From Litoditis marina (lineage: Eukaryota; Nematoda; Chromadorea; Rhabditida; Rhabditidae): a stretch of 64,000 nt of DNA. Positions 1 through 12,600 of this stretch are shown in pieces. The stretch covers positions 4,346,978 through 4,410,977 of the forward strand of contig OZ038438.1 in assembly GCA_964036275.1 (NCBI GenBank), in the 5' to 3' direction. A model generated the notes under the pieces. That model was not told the DNA's origin. It did not search any database and saw nothing but the letters and a program-made list of their open reading frames with translations. Both the position numbers and the translations under genes were made by a program. The first letter of the stretch is position 1. Every line of letters starts with the position of its first letter.

Positions 1-57
1 ATCTAATTGTGGACATTGAGTTCAAACTACAGTGTGTGGTTCGCCGTAATTGATGAT

Positions 58-225
58 TTTATTCTATTCGAATGAGACACATATCGGTTCGGGATGCTAA
101 TCAAGCCTCCCCTCAATTATTTTGAAAATTTGGCGGCATGTACGGATTATGGGCATGGAATCCCATTTTTTGTGAATGAAGTATACTAGTAAGTTAATAC
201 CGACAAAAGTGTTTTTCACTTTATT
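58..225 (-). promoter_or_regulatory. Candidate polyadenylation signals of anc-1
   Basis: Two AATAAA hexamers lie on the minus strand at 225-220 and 63-58, about 265 and 425 bases past the stop codon. Either could end the transcript. The choice cannot be made without transcript data. No other gene is visible in 1-487, which I read as 3' UTR plus intergenic DNA. Confidence 0.4.
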
Positions 226-487
226 ATCAAATTTTCTGAAAGCGTTATGTACCAAATGAACAGGCCTTAGCGAAACAAGAATCCAATTGACTTAAATGTC
301 GAATTTTTTCTATCCCCAATAGCTTTATGTCTCCTTCTTCTTAGTTGAGATACCGATGATGGTTCTGGTGTAAATCGACCTTGCTGCCAAGTGTACGTTC
401 AAGTGAGAACAAAGTATAATAAACTATTTATAAAATCTAACAAAACATAAACATCGAAGACGGGAATGATATATTACTACGCGATAT

Positions 488-625
488 CTAGAATGGGGGA
501 GGACCATTCACAAATTCAAGCGAAGGATCAAGACTTCTTGCAAAATTGTTCAAAAGCTGACAACAATACTCGTCATCACAGTGGGGAACCAAGCAGGCGG
601 CTCCGAGAAGTAGAACCAGCATTGC
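488..625 (-). CDS. anc-1: Terminal exon: KASH transmembrane and luminal tail
   Basis: The exon follows a TTTTATAG acceptor (628-626) and has 45 codons plus TAG at 490-488. It starts with [16 protein letters not shown], which completes the transmembrane helix begun in the previous exon. It continues with [15 protein letters not shown] and ends in NGPPPF. The PPPF end with an aromatic last residue is the classic SUN-docking peptide of KASH proteins. Counting the last F as 0, a cysteine sits at position -23, the place where KASH1/KASH2 form a disulfide with their SUN partner. The exon is too short to appear as a minus-strand open reading frame with its own start. Confidence 0.95.
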   Translation of the reverse strand, partial: AMLVLLLGAACLVPHCDDEYCCQLLNNFARSLDPSLEFVNGPPPF

Positions 626-3600
626 CTATAAAACAAACAGTCAGCTGGATCACATACACTATCCATTCAGCAGTCGTGGTAATTGAATGAAAATGGACTC
701 AGAACAACATCACGCTGCCGCCTTTTCTTCAAAACACTGACAAGTTCAAGACAACCATTGTGCACATTGTTTCGTTGTGTAACCTCAATTGAAAAAGCTG
801 CAGCGAGTTCGCATGTGGTCAGAGAAGAGTACACTCGTTAACTTTTTTTTGTAGAAGATTATTTCGAAGTTGTCCTCGATAACACGAGTGATAATTACCT
901 AACCGAAAGTACTGTTCGCCAACACCTTTTTTAGGGTTATGATTGCACTCGCATATATTGACGTTTAGTGTATTTTAGAAAGGGCAAGCAAAAACAGTAA
1001 TCTCGTTCCGTTCTGCTGCGTTTGTAGTTTGTCTCTGGTCCATCGTAGGCGTAGTGCGAATACTCTTTCATGTTTGACAGATGATACTTCACCGCAATTT
1101 GGATGATACCATGTAGCACATATTTCAATCTGATAAAACTTGGCAATTTACCTGAAGTGGCAACGCTGTTCTAAGCACCCGTCTCCATCTTGAACGTTGA
1201 CGGCGAAGAATATTATTAGTTACAGTAAGTTCTCTATCTTCAGGTCCAACCGACAGCTGTCCTTCAGAAGATTCTTCTTGCGAGTCAAGTTCACTCTTTG
1301 AGTCAGTTTCAGACGGCAGATTTCCGTCTATTCCATGCTGCTGTAGTACATGGTAGGGATGTTCGTGAGGATAAAGGGCGGTGAGTACGTCTGCTGCCGT
1401 ATCCACGTCGTATTCCTCTTCTTTGTCTTCAGTCTCCTCGTTCGTGTCAGGAATGTTCCTGAGTGTTTCCAACAAGTCGTGTGCGCGCAACAGAATAGCG
1501 TCAATGTCCGTAGAAGTGCTGCTTTCCACGAACCGTCGTCCAATCGCACTACGCTGCACAATCACTCGCTGGTTTTCGAGATGAGCAACTATATCGTTGA
1601 GCAGCGACTCTTGACTCTGCAATGAAACTCATATTTTGAATATTATGAACATACAAGTCATTACGGCAACTATTTCAGCGATGTGTTCCTCTGTTTCTAA
1701 AATTCCGACACAAATTCACACAATTTATATTACCGACTTAATAGATAGATAGTCAAGTTTGCACAAGCCACAGGAATTCTTTTTTCACTTAATTATACTT
1801 AATTATCCGCACCTTAGAAATTATTTAGTCGGTAATATACTTAATTATATCTATAAACGTGACTTGACATCAAAACAGGGAACTTGATGCCCATTTTTAC
1901 ACTACGCCGAACCAAATTCAAACTAACAGAGGTAGAACCGAATCAGTTGTAAAAATTAATGTTTTATCAGGGTTTGTTTCGTTTTTTTTTTGAACCGGGC
2001 AGAATCGGTTCGATTTTGGTTCGGGAAAGTCGGTTCGAGAATGAATTGGGCATCGCAACGCTCTGAATTTCACAGAAAACAAACGCGAAACAATCCGTAC
2101 GAACAAACAAAGAAAACATTTAATTTTTCTTACCATTCTATCTCTTCGATAGCGTTGATATGAGTTGATTTCCTCGCTGCACTGGGTCAGTTCCGCTTCC
2201 AAAATTTCTAGGGTGCGGATAAGGTTTGTCTCCGTGGTTATTTCGTCGGATAAGAGTTGAAGCGTCTCCTTAAACACATCCAGTTTTTTTTTGCTGGTGG
2301 CGATTGGAAAATTGTAACCATTTTCACAATCATCACTGGACGCGGGTCGACCCTAGGATCCCTCTTTCCGCATTTGGTCATATGAATTTAACATATGCCG
2401 TTTACATTTTCAGAATTAAACACCAATGTTTGAACTAATAAGTTTGTTTAAAAATTTAATCCATAAAACTTACTTCATAAAGAGTTTCGGTTGATTCAGT
2501 ATCGACCGCATAGAACCGAGTCTCTTGCGAGACGATATCAAGAGGACTGAGATGGTCCACGTAGGCCTCAAGAAGAGTTTCCTTTTCTCGCAACTCTTCC
2601 ATCTTGCCGAATATATCCTATAAAGTAAGTAACAATTTTATTCAGATGACAATCATCTGTAAAACATTGGTGTTGCGCCTCATTATATTATACGTCAAAA
2701 CTATCCCGGATCGGCATGAATAGAGAGGAGAATGAATTCATATTGTTTTGCTGTGTTAATGGTTTTCAATGAATTGCAAAAGGAATCAACGATAGAATCA
2801 CGGTTGTGAATTTTTTCTGATTTCGAGAAAGAATGTGTGCGTATAGTGCGGGTTCGCTCGCTTTTCTTGTCAATTCTACAGGAGACGAGTTTTATAGACG
2901 AGAGAAGCTGGTTATCTTAACCAGGTAACCAGGTTCTGATAAACCAATGGAATTGTTTTCTGGAAACCGTCATGAAACCGTGCTTAGCGACGGGATGGTT
3001 GCAATGAACAAGAACGAGAAACCTAGTTCGTATTTATGTAACGTAACGTGGCGAACAAATAAGTAAGGATTATTGTTTTTTCGGTTTGGTACATCAAAAA
3101 AATTAACCTTGAGTTGGTCCAGTATTGATTGGGCTTTTTCAACGGCATAAAGAGCTCCGTTTTCTGTAGCCATTATCTGAATTTTGACGCTCTCGAGTAG
3201 GTCCGTGGCTGAATCTCTGATTTGTACGAACTCTGACCACCGTTTTATGCGCTCATCAAGAAGCGAGGTTATCTCGAGAGCAAGATCAACATGAACACGA
3301 AGTGCCATTACAGTTGAATCCTCGCTTGGTGCGGTCGCAGTGATCAGGTCAGCCTTGGCAGTTTCCTGTCGCAACTGTTCAGCGAGTTGTCCGTAGTGTA
3401 CGGGCACGCCTTCCGCGTTCTGCAAGAGGCAATTTGCTTCTTCTATCAGCTCTACCAAGCGTGTTTGTGCTGGAACAGTTTGTCTGTGAAGAGCATCAAC
3501 TTCATTCTGGTGTCGAAGCCTGTCTTCTGCGTCGGCACGACGTTGCTGAAATATAAAAATAATTGGATGAATATTGATGACTGTTTGTCTAAACAACATT

Positions 3601-6600
3601 TAAGTGGCTAAAGCAATTTCACATTCACAAACCTATGATAATGATAACCAACCTTGATCAGCTCTTGAGCCTTTTCCAATCGAGCAATCAAGTCGTCCAT
3701 CTCCTTCTTCTCGGCTTCATCCAAAGCGTTGTAGTCAGTGAGCGCAACGTTGTCTCTCAGTTTTTGTACTGCTTCTTCATCTTGTTTCCATGCCTCGATT
3801 GCTTGTTCAGGAGAGGTATCCGATTCTGGACGTGATGTGATATCCAGGAGCTTTTGCTCAGCTTCTTTGCGAGCCGAGTTGAAGGCAGCCAGAGCGGCAA
3901 GCTTGTCGCCAACTTTAGCGCCTAGCTGATTCAACAGTTCCTTCAACCGAGAAAGATCCCATGAACTCTTCTGTCGCAGCTGTTCTGATTGATCGTTGTC
4001 AGGAAGACTGTCAATGAGAGCTTCAAGTCGAGATTTCTGCAGTCCAAGATCTTCTAGTGCGGACTGCTGTTCGGACAAGTCTTGGGGTAGTTCATCGGCA
4101 CGTTGTTGTAGTTGTTGGGAGATGATCTGAAGCTCCGGAGTGACGTCATCGATTCGCTTAGTGGCATTTAGCTCAGCTCTCTTGGCATCGATTTGTTGGG
4201 CAAGTGCTGAGACTAGTTCGGACACATCTTTCTTCAAATCGGAGTCACTGACAATAGGATTCCGTTGATTCAGCATTTCCTGGTGCGCATCCACTTCCGG
4301 TTTGAGCTTGTTCAGCTGGTCGGATAGATTTTCCACGACTGCCAAGTCAGCTTCTGCTGCTCCATTACCGATGCTGTTCATTGCGGCTGTGAGTTCATCG
4401 ACATGTCCGCTGAGAGAAAAGTTTTTCTCTCTCAATTGTTTTTCCCGAGGGAGACACTTCTCGACCGGCAATGCCACTTGCTGGAATGAGAAAAATTTAG
4501 AGTGGGCAATAAAAACGTGTTTTAGTGTGTTGCCATGTAAAACACCTAACAAGATACTAAGCAGTTCTCACCTTTGCAGTCTGTTTGATGTCGTTGATCG
4601 CACGAGCAATCTGAGGATTCTTCTCCAGTAGCGCATCATCGATGTTGTTCATGTTAGCAACAATGTTCTGCAGCTGATTCAGATCACTTTCTACGTCCGT
4701 GATTGGCTGGGCGTGTGATAAATGCTCGGCAATCTCATCTATCTTCTTCTTCTCTTCATTCGAGGTGGCCAGTAAGTTTGCGATCTTCTCTTGCGTATCG
4801 ATGACTTCCTTCAGCTTAGTTTCGATTTGGGTCTGCAGAGCTGAGTGCCTCTCAGTGAGTTGTTTCTGTTTGTCCTCAAGATCGGCAGGCACGTTGTTCA
4901 CAGAATCGAGTAAAGTATCAATACCAGTCATGTTTGTCTGGAATTGTCTGATTTCTTCCACGGAATCTGGTAGACGGCTGGCGTCTGTTTCTGCCTGCAA
5001 AATGGACGTTTCACATTCGGTCAATCTGGCTGCAAGCCTCTCAAGTTCGGCTACCTCGGCCAGTTTGGTGGCCAGAATGTCTGTGGTTTCCGTGTTTAGC
5101 TCGTGCAGTTTTTGTTGAGCTTCTTGCAATCGTGATCTGCTCTCAGGAGAAATTGGTTTGGCGGATATTTCATCCAGTTTGTTGGAAAGGTTCTTGATTT
5201 GACTCAGTTTCTCCTCCAGGCTAGGAATGCTGACGCTTGCAGTTTGTTCTTCAGTTGATTTTTGTTTCTTTCCCTTGCTCTTCTTCGATTTTTTCGTTTC
5301 AGATGGTGCGGGGCTGAATAATGATTTCAATTCAACTTCAGTTTTCTCCAGTTCCTTTTCACCCTGATCAGATTGCTCTGCATGGATCTTCCGAGCAGCT
5401 TGTACCTTCTCGATCTTGTAGCGATACTCGTTCTGTTGGTCAGCTGGTAGAAGACTGATCTCGCTAGCTAACTCTTCAATTGTTGCATCGTCAAGAGCTT
5501 CCAAAGGTGTTGCTTCCAACTGCGTCAGTTTCAATGTTAGCACTAGAACTAACTGCTCTTCAGATTCTTTCTCCAAAGACGCTTTTGCTTTGTTCAGGTC
5601 TTCTTCCAGTTTGCTTGAGCGATCAACCAGTGCAGCGAGCGATGTTGAGTTTGCTTGGACATGTTTTCTCGCGGTTTCTGCCTCAGATGCCTTCGATTTC
5701 AACAACTCTAGCTGAGCGATGACGGCAGGCAACTGATGTTCCTCAATACTTCTGATGTCTTCTGCTGTGGGCGAACTGTTGAGCATTGCTTCTAGTGCGG
5801 CGATTTCTTGTTGTACATGAGTAGTTGAGTCGCGTAGAACTTTTTCATCTTCCAACTCAGTCATCAACTCGTTCAGCAAATCATCGTACTGCTTCTGCGT
5901 CTGTTCAGCGTCTACATCGAAGAAACGAACGTCCGCATACGCACTCTCGAGCGGGTCTAGTAGTTCTGACAGTCTCTGAAGGTTCTTTATCTTATCGTCA
6001 AGAACATCGGAGGTGTGATGAGCCGTTTGCACACTGGTCAAATCGTCCTGCACTTCCTCGACTGAACGTTTTGGTTTGGCAAGAACGATCTCCAGTGGCT
6101 GACGGAGATTGTCCAGTTCATTGTCTGCTTCCGTACGAGCTGTGATGAATTCTTCCCAGTTGGCTGCTCTCTCTGACAGCATGCGTTCTGCTTCAGAGGC
6201 CGCCACGATAGTATTTTTCAGAGTAGAGACAGTTGTATCCTCGCTTGGTGCGGTCGCAGTGATCAGGTCAGCCTTGGCAGTTTCCTGTCGCAACTGTTCA
6301 GCGAGTTGTCCGTAGTGTACGGGCACCCCTTCCGCGTTCTGCAAGAGGCAATTTGCTTCTTCTATCAGCTCTACCAAGCGTGTTTGTGCTGGAACAGTTT
6401 GTCTGTGAAGAGCATCAACTTCATTCTGGTGTCGAAGCCTGTCTTCTGCGTCGGCACGACGTTGCTGAAATATAAAAATCATTGGATGAATATTTATGAC
6501 TGTTTGTCGAAACAACATTTAAGTGGCTAAAGCAATTTCACGTTCACAAACCTATGATAATGATAACCAACCTTGATCAGCTTTTGAGCCTTTTCCAATC

Positions 6601-9600
6601 GAGCAATCAAGTCGTCCTTCTCCTTCTTCTCGGCTTCATCCAAAGCGTTGTAGTCAATGAGCGCAACGTTGTCTCTCAGTTTTTGTACTGCTTCTTCATC
6701 TTGTTTCCATGCCTCGATTGCTTGTTGAGGAGAGGTATCCGATTCCGGACGTGATGTGATATCCAGGAGCTTTTGCTCAGCTTCTTTGCGAGCCGAGTTG
6801 AAGGCAGCCAGAGCAGCAAGCTTGTCGCCAACTTTAGCGCCTAGCTGATTCAACAGTTCCTTCAACCGAGAAAGATCCCATGAACTCTTCTGTCGCAGCT
6901 GTTCTGATTGATCGTTGTCAGGAAGGCTGTCAATGAGAGCTTCAAGTCGAGATTTCTGCAGTCCAAGATCTTCTAGTGCGGACTGCTGTTCGGACAAGTC
7001 TTGGGGTAGTTCATCGGCACGTTGTTGTAGTTGTTGGGAGATGATCTGTAGCTCCGGAGTGACTTCATCGATTCGCTTAGTGGCATTTAGCTCAGCTCTC
7101 TTGGCATCGATTTGTTGGGCAAGTGCTGAGACTAGTTCGGACACATCTTTCTTCAAATCGGAGTCACTGACAATAGGATTCCGTTGATTCAGCATTTCCT
7201 GGTGCGCATCCACTTCCGGTTTGAGCTTGTTCAGCTGGTCGGATAGATTTTCCACGACTGCCAAGTCAGCTTCTGCTGCTCCATTACCGATGCTGTTCAT
7301 TGCGGCTGTGAGTTCATCGACATGTCCGCTGAGAGATAAGTTTTTCTCTCTCAATTGTTTTTCCTGAGGGAGACACTTCTCGACCGGCAATGCCACTTGC
7401 TGGAATGAGAAAAATTTAGAGTGGGCAATAAAAACGTGTTTTAGTGTGTTGCCATGTAAAACACCTAACAAGATACTAAGCAGTTCTCACCTTTGCAGTC
7501 TGTTTGATGTCGTTGATCGCACGAGCAATCTGAGGATTCTTCTCCAGTAGCGCATCATCGATGTTGTTCATGTTAGCAACAATGTTCTGCAGCTGATTCA
7601 GATCACTTTCTACGTCCGTGATTGGCTGGGCGTGTGATAAATGCTCGGCAATCTCATCTATCTTCTTCTTCTCTTCATTCGAGGTGGCCAGTAAGTTTGC
7701 GATCTTCTCTTGCGTATCGATGACTTCCTTCAGCTTAGTTTCGATTTGGGTCTGCAGAGCTGAGTGCCTCTCAGTGAGTTGTTTCTGTTTGTCCTCAAGA
7801 TCGGCAGGCACGTTGTTCACAGAATCGAGTAAAGTATCAATACCAGTCATGTTTGTCTGGAATTGTCTGATTTCTTCCACGGAATCTGGTAGACGGCTGG
7901 CGTCTGTTTCTGCCTGCAAAATGGACGTTTCACATTCGGTCAATCTGGCTGCAAGCCTCTCAAGTTCGGCTACGTCGGCCAGTTTGGTGGCCAGAATGTC
8001 TGTGGTTTCCGTGTTTAGCTCATTCAGTTTTTGTTGAGCTTCTTGCAATCGTGATCTGCTCTCAGGAGAAATTGGTTTGACGGATATTTCATCCAGTTTG
8101 TTGGAAAGGTTCTTGATTTGACTCAGTTTCTCCTCCAGGCTAGGAATGCTGACGCTTGCAGTTTGTTCTTCAGTTGATTTTTGTTTCTTTCCCTTGCTCT
8201 TCTTCGATTTTTTCGTTTCAGATGGTGCGGGGCTGAATAATGATTTCAATTCAACTTCAGTTTTCTCCAGTTCCTTTTCACCCTGATCAGATTGCTCTGC
8301 ATGGATCTTCCGAGCAGCTTGTACCTTCTCGATCTTGTAGCGATACTCGTTCTGTTGGTCAGCTGGTAGAAGACTGATCTCGCTAGCTAACTCTTCAATT
8401 GTTGCATCGTCAAGAGCTTCCAAAGGTGTTGCTTCCAACTGCGTCAGTTTCAATGTTAGCACTAGAACTAACTGCTCTTCAGATTCTTTCTCCAAAGACG
8501 CTTTTGCTTTGTTCAGGTCTTCTTCCAGTTTGCTTGAGCGATCAACCAGTGCAGCGAGCGATGTTGAGTTTGCTTGGACATGTTTTCTCGCGGTTTCTGC
8601 CTCAGATGCCTTCGATTTCAACAACTCTAGCGGAGCGATGACGGCAGGCAACTGATGTTCCTCAATACTTCTGATGTCTTCTGCTGTGGGCGAACTGTTG
8701 AGCATTGCTTCTAGTGCGGCGATTTCTTGTTGTACATGAGTAGTTGAGTCGCGTAGAACTTTTTCATCTTCCAACTCAGTCATCAACTCGTTCAGCAAAT
8801 CATCGTACTGCTTCTGCGTCTGTTCAGCGTCTACATCGAAGAAACGAACGTCCGCATACGCACTCTCGAGCGGGTCTAGTAGTTCTGACAGTCTCTGAAG
8901 GTTCTTTATCTTATCGTCAAGAACATCGGAGGTGTGATGAGCCGTTTGCACACTGGTCAAATCGTCCTGCACTTCCTCGACTGAACGTTTTGGTTTGGCA
9001 AGAACGATCTCCAGTGGCTGACGGAGATTGTCCAGTTCATTGTCTGCTTCCGTACGAGCGGTGATGAATTCTTCCCAGTTGGCTGCTCTCTCTGACAGCA
9101 TGCGTTCTGCTTCAGAGGCCGCCACGATAGTATTTTTCAGAGTAGAGACAGTTGTATCCTCGCTTGGTGCGGTCGCAGTGATCAGGTCAGCCTTGGCAGT
9201 TTCCTGTTGCAACTGTTCAGCGAGTTGTCCGTAGTGTACGGGCACCCCTTCCGCGTTCTGCAAGAGGCAATTTGCTTCTTCTATCAGCTCTACCAAGCGT
9301 GTTTGTGCTGGAACAGTTTGTCTGTGAAGAGCATCAACTTCATTCTGGTGTCGAAGCCTGTCTTCTGCGTCGGCACGACGTTGCTGAAATATAAAAATCA
9401 TTGGATGAATATTTATGACTGTTTGTCGAAACAACATTTAAGTGGCTAAAGCAATTTCACGTTCACAAACCTATGATAATGATAACCAACCTTGATCAGC
9501 TTTTGAGCCTTTTCCAATCGAGCAATCAAGTCGTCCTTCTCCTTCTTCTCGGCTTCATCCAAAGCGTTGTAGTCAATGAGCGCAACGTTGTCTCTCAGTT

Positions 9601-12600
9601 TTTGTACTGCTTCTTCATCTTGTTTCCATGCCTCGATTGCTTGTTGAGGAGAGGTATCCGATTCCGGACGTGATGTGATATCCAGGAGCTTTTGCTCAGC
9701 TTCTTTGCGAGCCGAGTTGAAGGCAGCCAGAGCAGCAAGCTTGTCGCCAACTTTAGCGCCTAGCTGATTCAACAGTTCCTTCAACCGAGAAAGATCCCAT
9801 GAACTCTTCTGTCGCAGCTGTTCTGATTGATCGTTGTCAGGAAGGCTGTCAATGAGAGCTTCAAGTCGAGATTTCTGCAGTCCAAGATCTTCTAGTGCGG
9901 ACTGCTGTTCGGACAAGTCTTGGGGTAGTTCATCGGCACGTTGTTGTAGTTGTTGGGAGATGATCTGAAGCTCCGGAGTGACGTCATCGATTCGCTTAGT
10001 GGCATTTAGCTCAGCTCTCTTGGCATCGATTTGTTGGGCAAGTGCTGAGACTAGTTCGGACACATCTTTCTTCAAATCGGAGTCACTGACAATAGGATTC
10101 CGTTGATTCAGCATTTCCTGGTGCGCATCCACTTCCGGTTTGAGCTTGTTCAGCTGGTCGGATAGATTTTCCACGACTGCCAAGTCAGCTTCTGCTGCTC
10201 CATTACCGATGTTGTTCATTGCGGCTGTGAGTTCATCGACATATCCGCTGAGAGATAAGTTTTTCTCTCTCAATTGTTTTTCCTGAGGGAGACACTTCTC
10301 GACCGGCAATGCCACTTCCTGGAATGAGAAAAATTTAGAGTGGGCAATAAAAACGTGTTTTAGTGTGTTGTCATGTAAAACACCTAACAAGATACTAAGC
10401 AGTTCTCACCTTTGCAGTCTGTTTGATGTCGTTGATAGCACGAGCAATCTGAGGATTCTTCTCCAGTAGCGCATCATCGATGTTGTTCATGTTAGCAACA
10501 ATGTTCTGCAGCTGATTCAGATCACTTTCTACGTCCGTGATTGGCTGGGCGTGTGATAAATGCTCGGCAATCTCATCTATCTTCTTCTTCTCTTTATTCG
10601 AGGTGGCCAGTAAGTTTGCGATCTTCTCTTGCGTATCGATGACTTCCTTCAGCTTAGTTTCGATTTGGGTCTGCAGAGCTGAGTGCCTCTCAGTGAGTTG
10701 TTTCTGTTTGTCCTCAAGATCGGCAGGCACGTTGTTCACAGAATCTAGTAAAGTATCAATACCAGTCATGTTTGTCTGGAATTGTCTGATTTCTTCCACG
10801 GAATCTGGTAGACGGCTGGCGTCTGTTTCTGCCTGCGAAATGGACGTTTCACATTCGGTCAATCTGGCTGCAAGCATCTCAAGTTCGGCTACCTCGGCCA
10901 GTTTGGTGGCCAGAATGTCTGTGGTTTCCGTGTTTAGCTCATTCAGTTTTTGTTGAGCTTCTTGCAATCGTGATCTGCTCTCAGGAGAAATTGGTTTGGC
11001 GGATATTTCATCCAGTTTGTTGGAAAGGTTCTTGATTTGACTCAGTTTCTCCTCCAGGCTAGGAATGCTGACCCTTGCAGTTTGTTCTTCAGTTGATTTT
11101 TGTTTCTTTCCCTTGCTCTTCTTCGATTTTTTCGTTTCAGATGGTGCGGGGCTGAATAATGATTTCAATTCAACTTCAGTTTTCTCCAGTTCCTTTTCAC
11201 CCTGATCAGATTGCTCTGCATGGATCTTCCGAGCAGCTTGTACCTTCTCGATCTTGGAGCGATACTCGTTCTGTTGGTCAGCTGGTAGAAGACTGATCTC
11301 GCTAGCTAACTCTTCAATTGTTGCATCGTCAACAGCTTCCAAAGGTGTTGCTTCCAACTGCGTCAGTTTCAATGTTAGCACTAGAACTAACTGCTCTTCA
11401 GATTCTTTCTCCAAAGACGCTTTTGCTTTGTTCAGGTCTTCTTCCAGTTTGCTTGAGCGATCAACCAGTGCAGCGAGCGATGTTGAGCTAGCTTGGACAT
11501 GTTTTCTCGCGGTTTCTGCCTCAGATGCCTTCGATTTCAACAACTCTAGCTGAGCGATGACGGCAGGCAACTGATGTTCCTCAATACTTCTGATGTCTTC
11601 TGCTGTGGGCGAACTGTTGAGCATTGCTTCTAGTGCGGCGATTTCTTGTTGTACATGAGTAGTTGAGTCGCGTAGAACTTTTTCATCTTCCAACTCAGTC
11701 ATCAACTCGTTCAGCAAATCATCGTACTGCTTCTGCGTCTGTTCAGCGTCTACATCGAAGAAACGAACGTCCGCATACGCACTCTCGAGCGGGTCTAGTA
11801 GTTCTGACAGTCTCTGAAGGTTCTTTATCTTATCGTCAAGAACATCGGAGGTGTGATGAGCCGTTTGCACACTGGTCAAATCGTCCTGCACTTCCTCGAC
11901 TAAACGTTTTGGTTTAGCAAGAACGATCTCCAGTGGCTGACGGAGATTGTCCAGTTCATTGTCTGCTTCCGTACGAGCTGTGATGAATTCTTCCCAGTTG
12001 GCTGCTCTCTCTGACAGCATGCGTTCTGCTTCAGAGGCCGCCACGATAGTATTTTTCAGAGTAGAGACAGTTGTATCCTCGCTTGGTGCGGTCGCAGTGA
12101 TCAGGTCAGCCTTGGCAGTTTCCTGTTGCAACTGTTCAGCGAGTTGTCCGTAGTGTACGGGCACCCCTTCCGCGTTCTGCAAGAGGCAATTTGCTTCTTC
12201 TATCAGCTCTACCAAGCGTGTTTGTGCTGGAACAGTTTGTCTGTGAAGAGCATCAACTTCATTCTGGTGTCGAAGCCTGTCTTCTGCGTCGGCACGACGT
12301 TGCTGAAATATAAAAATCATTGGATGAATATTTATGACTGTTTGTCGAAACAACATTTAAGTGGCTAAAGCAATTTCACGTTCACAAACCTATGATAATG
12401 ATAACCAACCTTGATCAGCTTTTGAGCCTTTTCCAATCGAGCAATCAAGTCGTCCTTCTCCTTCTTCTCGGCTTCATCCAAAGCGTTGTAGTCAATGAGC
12501 GCAACGTTGTCTCTCAGTTTTTGTACTGCTTCTTCATCTTGTTTCCATGCCTCGATTGCTTGTTGAGGAGAGGTATCCGATTCCGGACGTGATGTGATAT

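Noticed and set aside
466..690. Plus-strand 74-codon open frame
   Set aside because: It is the antisense of the KASH exon and its acceptor. The minus-strand translation has clear family features and the plus-strand one has none.
937..1146. Minus-strand 69-codon frame below the KASH-start exon
   Set aside because: It sits in the last intron, and the true continuation of the KASH transmembrane segment is found at 625-488 with a good acceptor.
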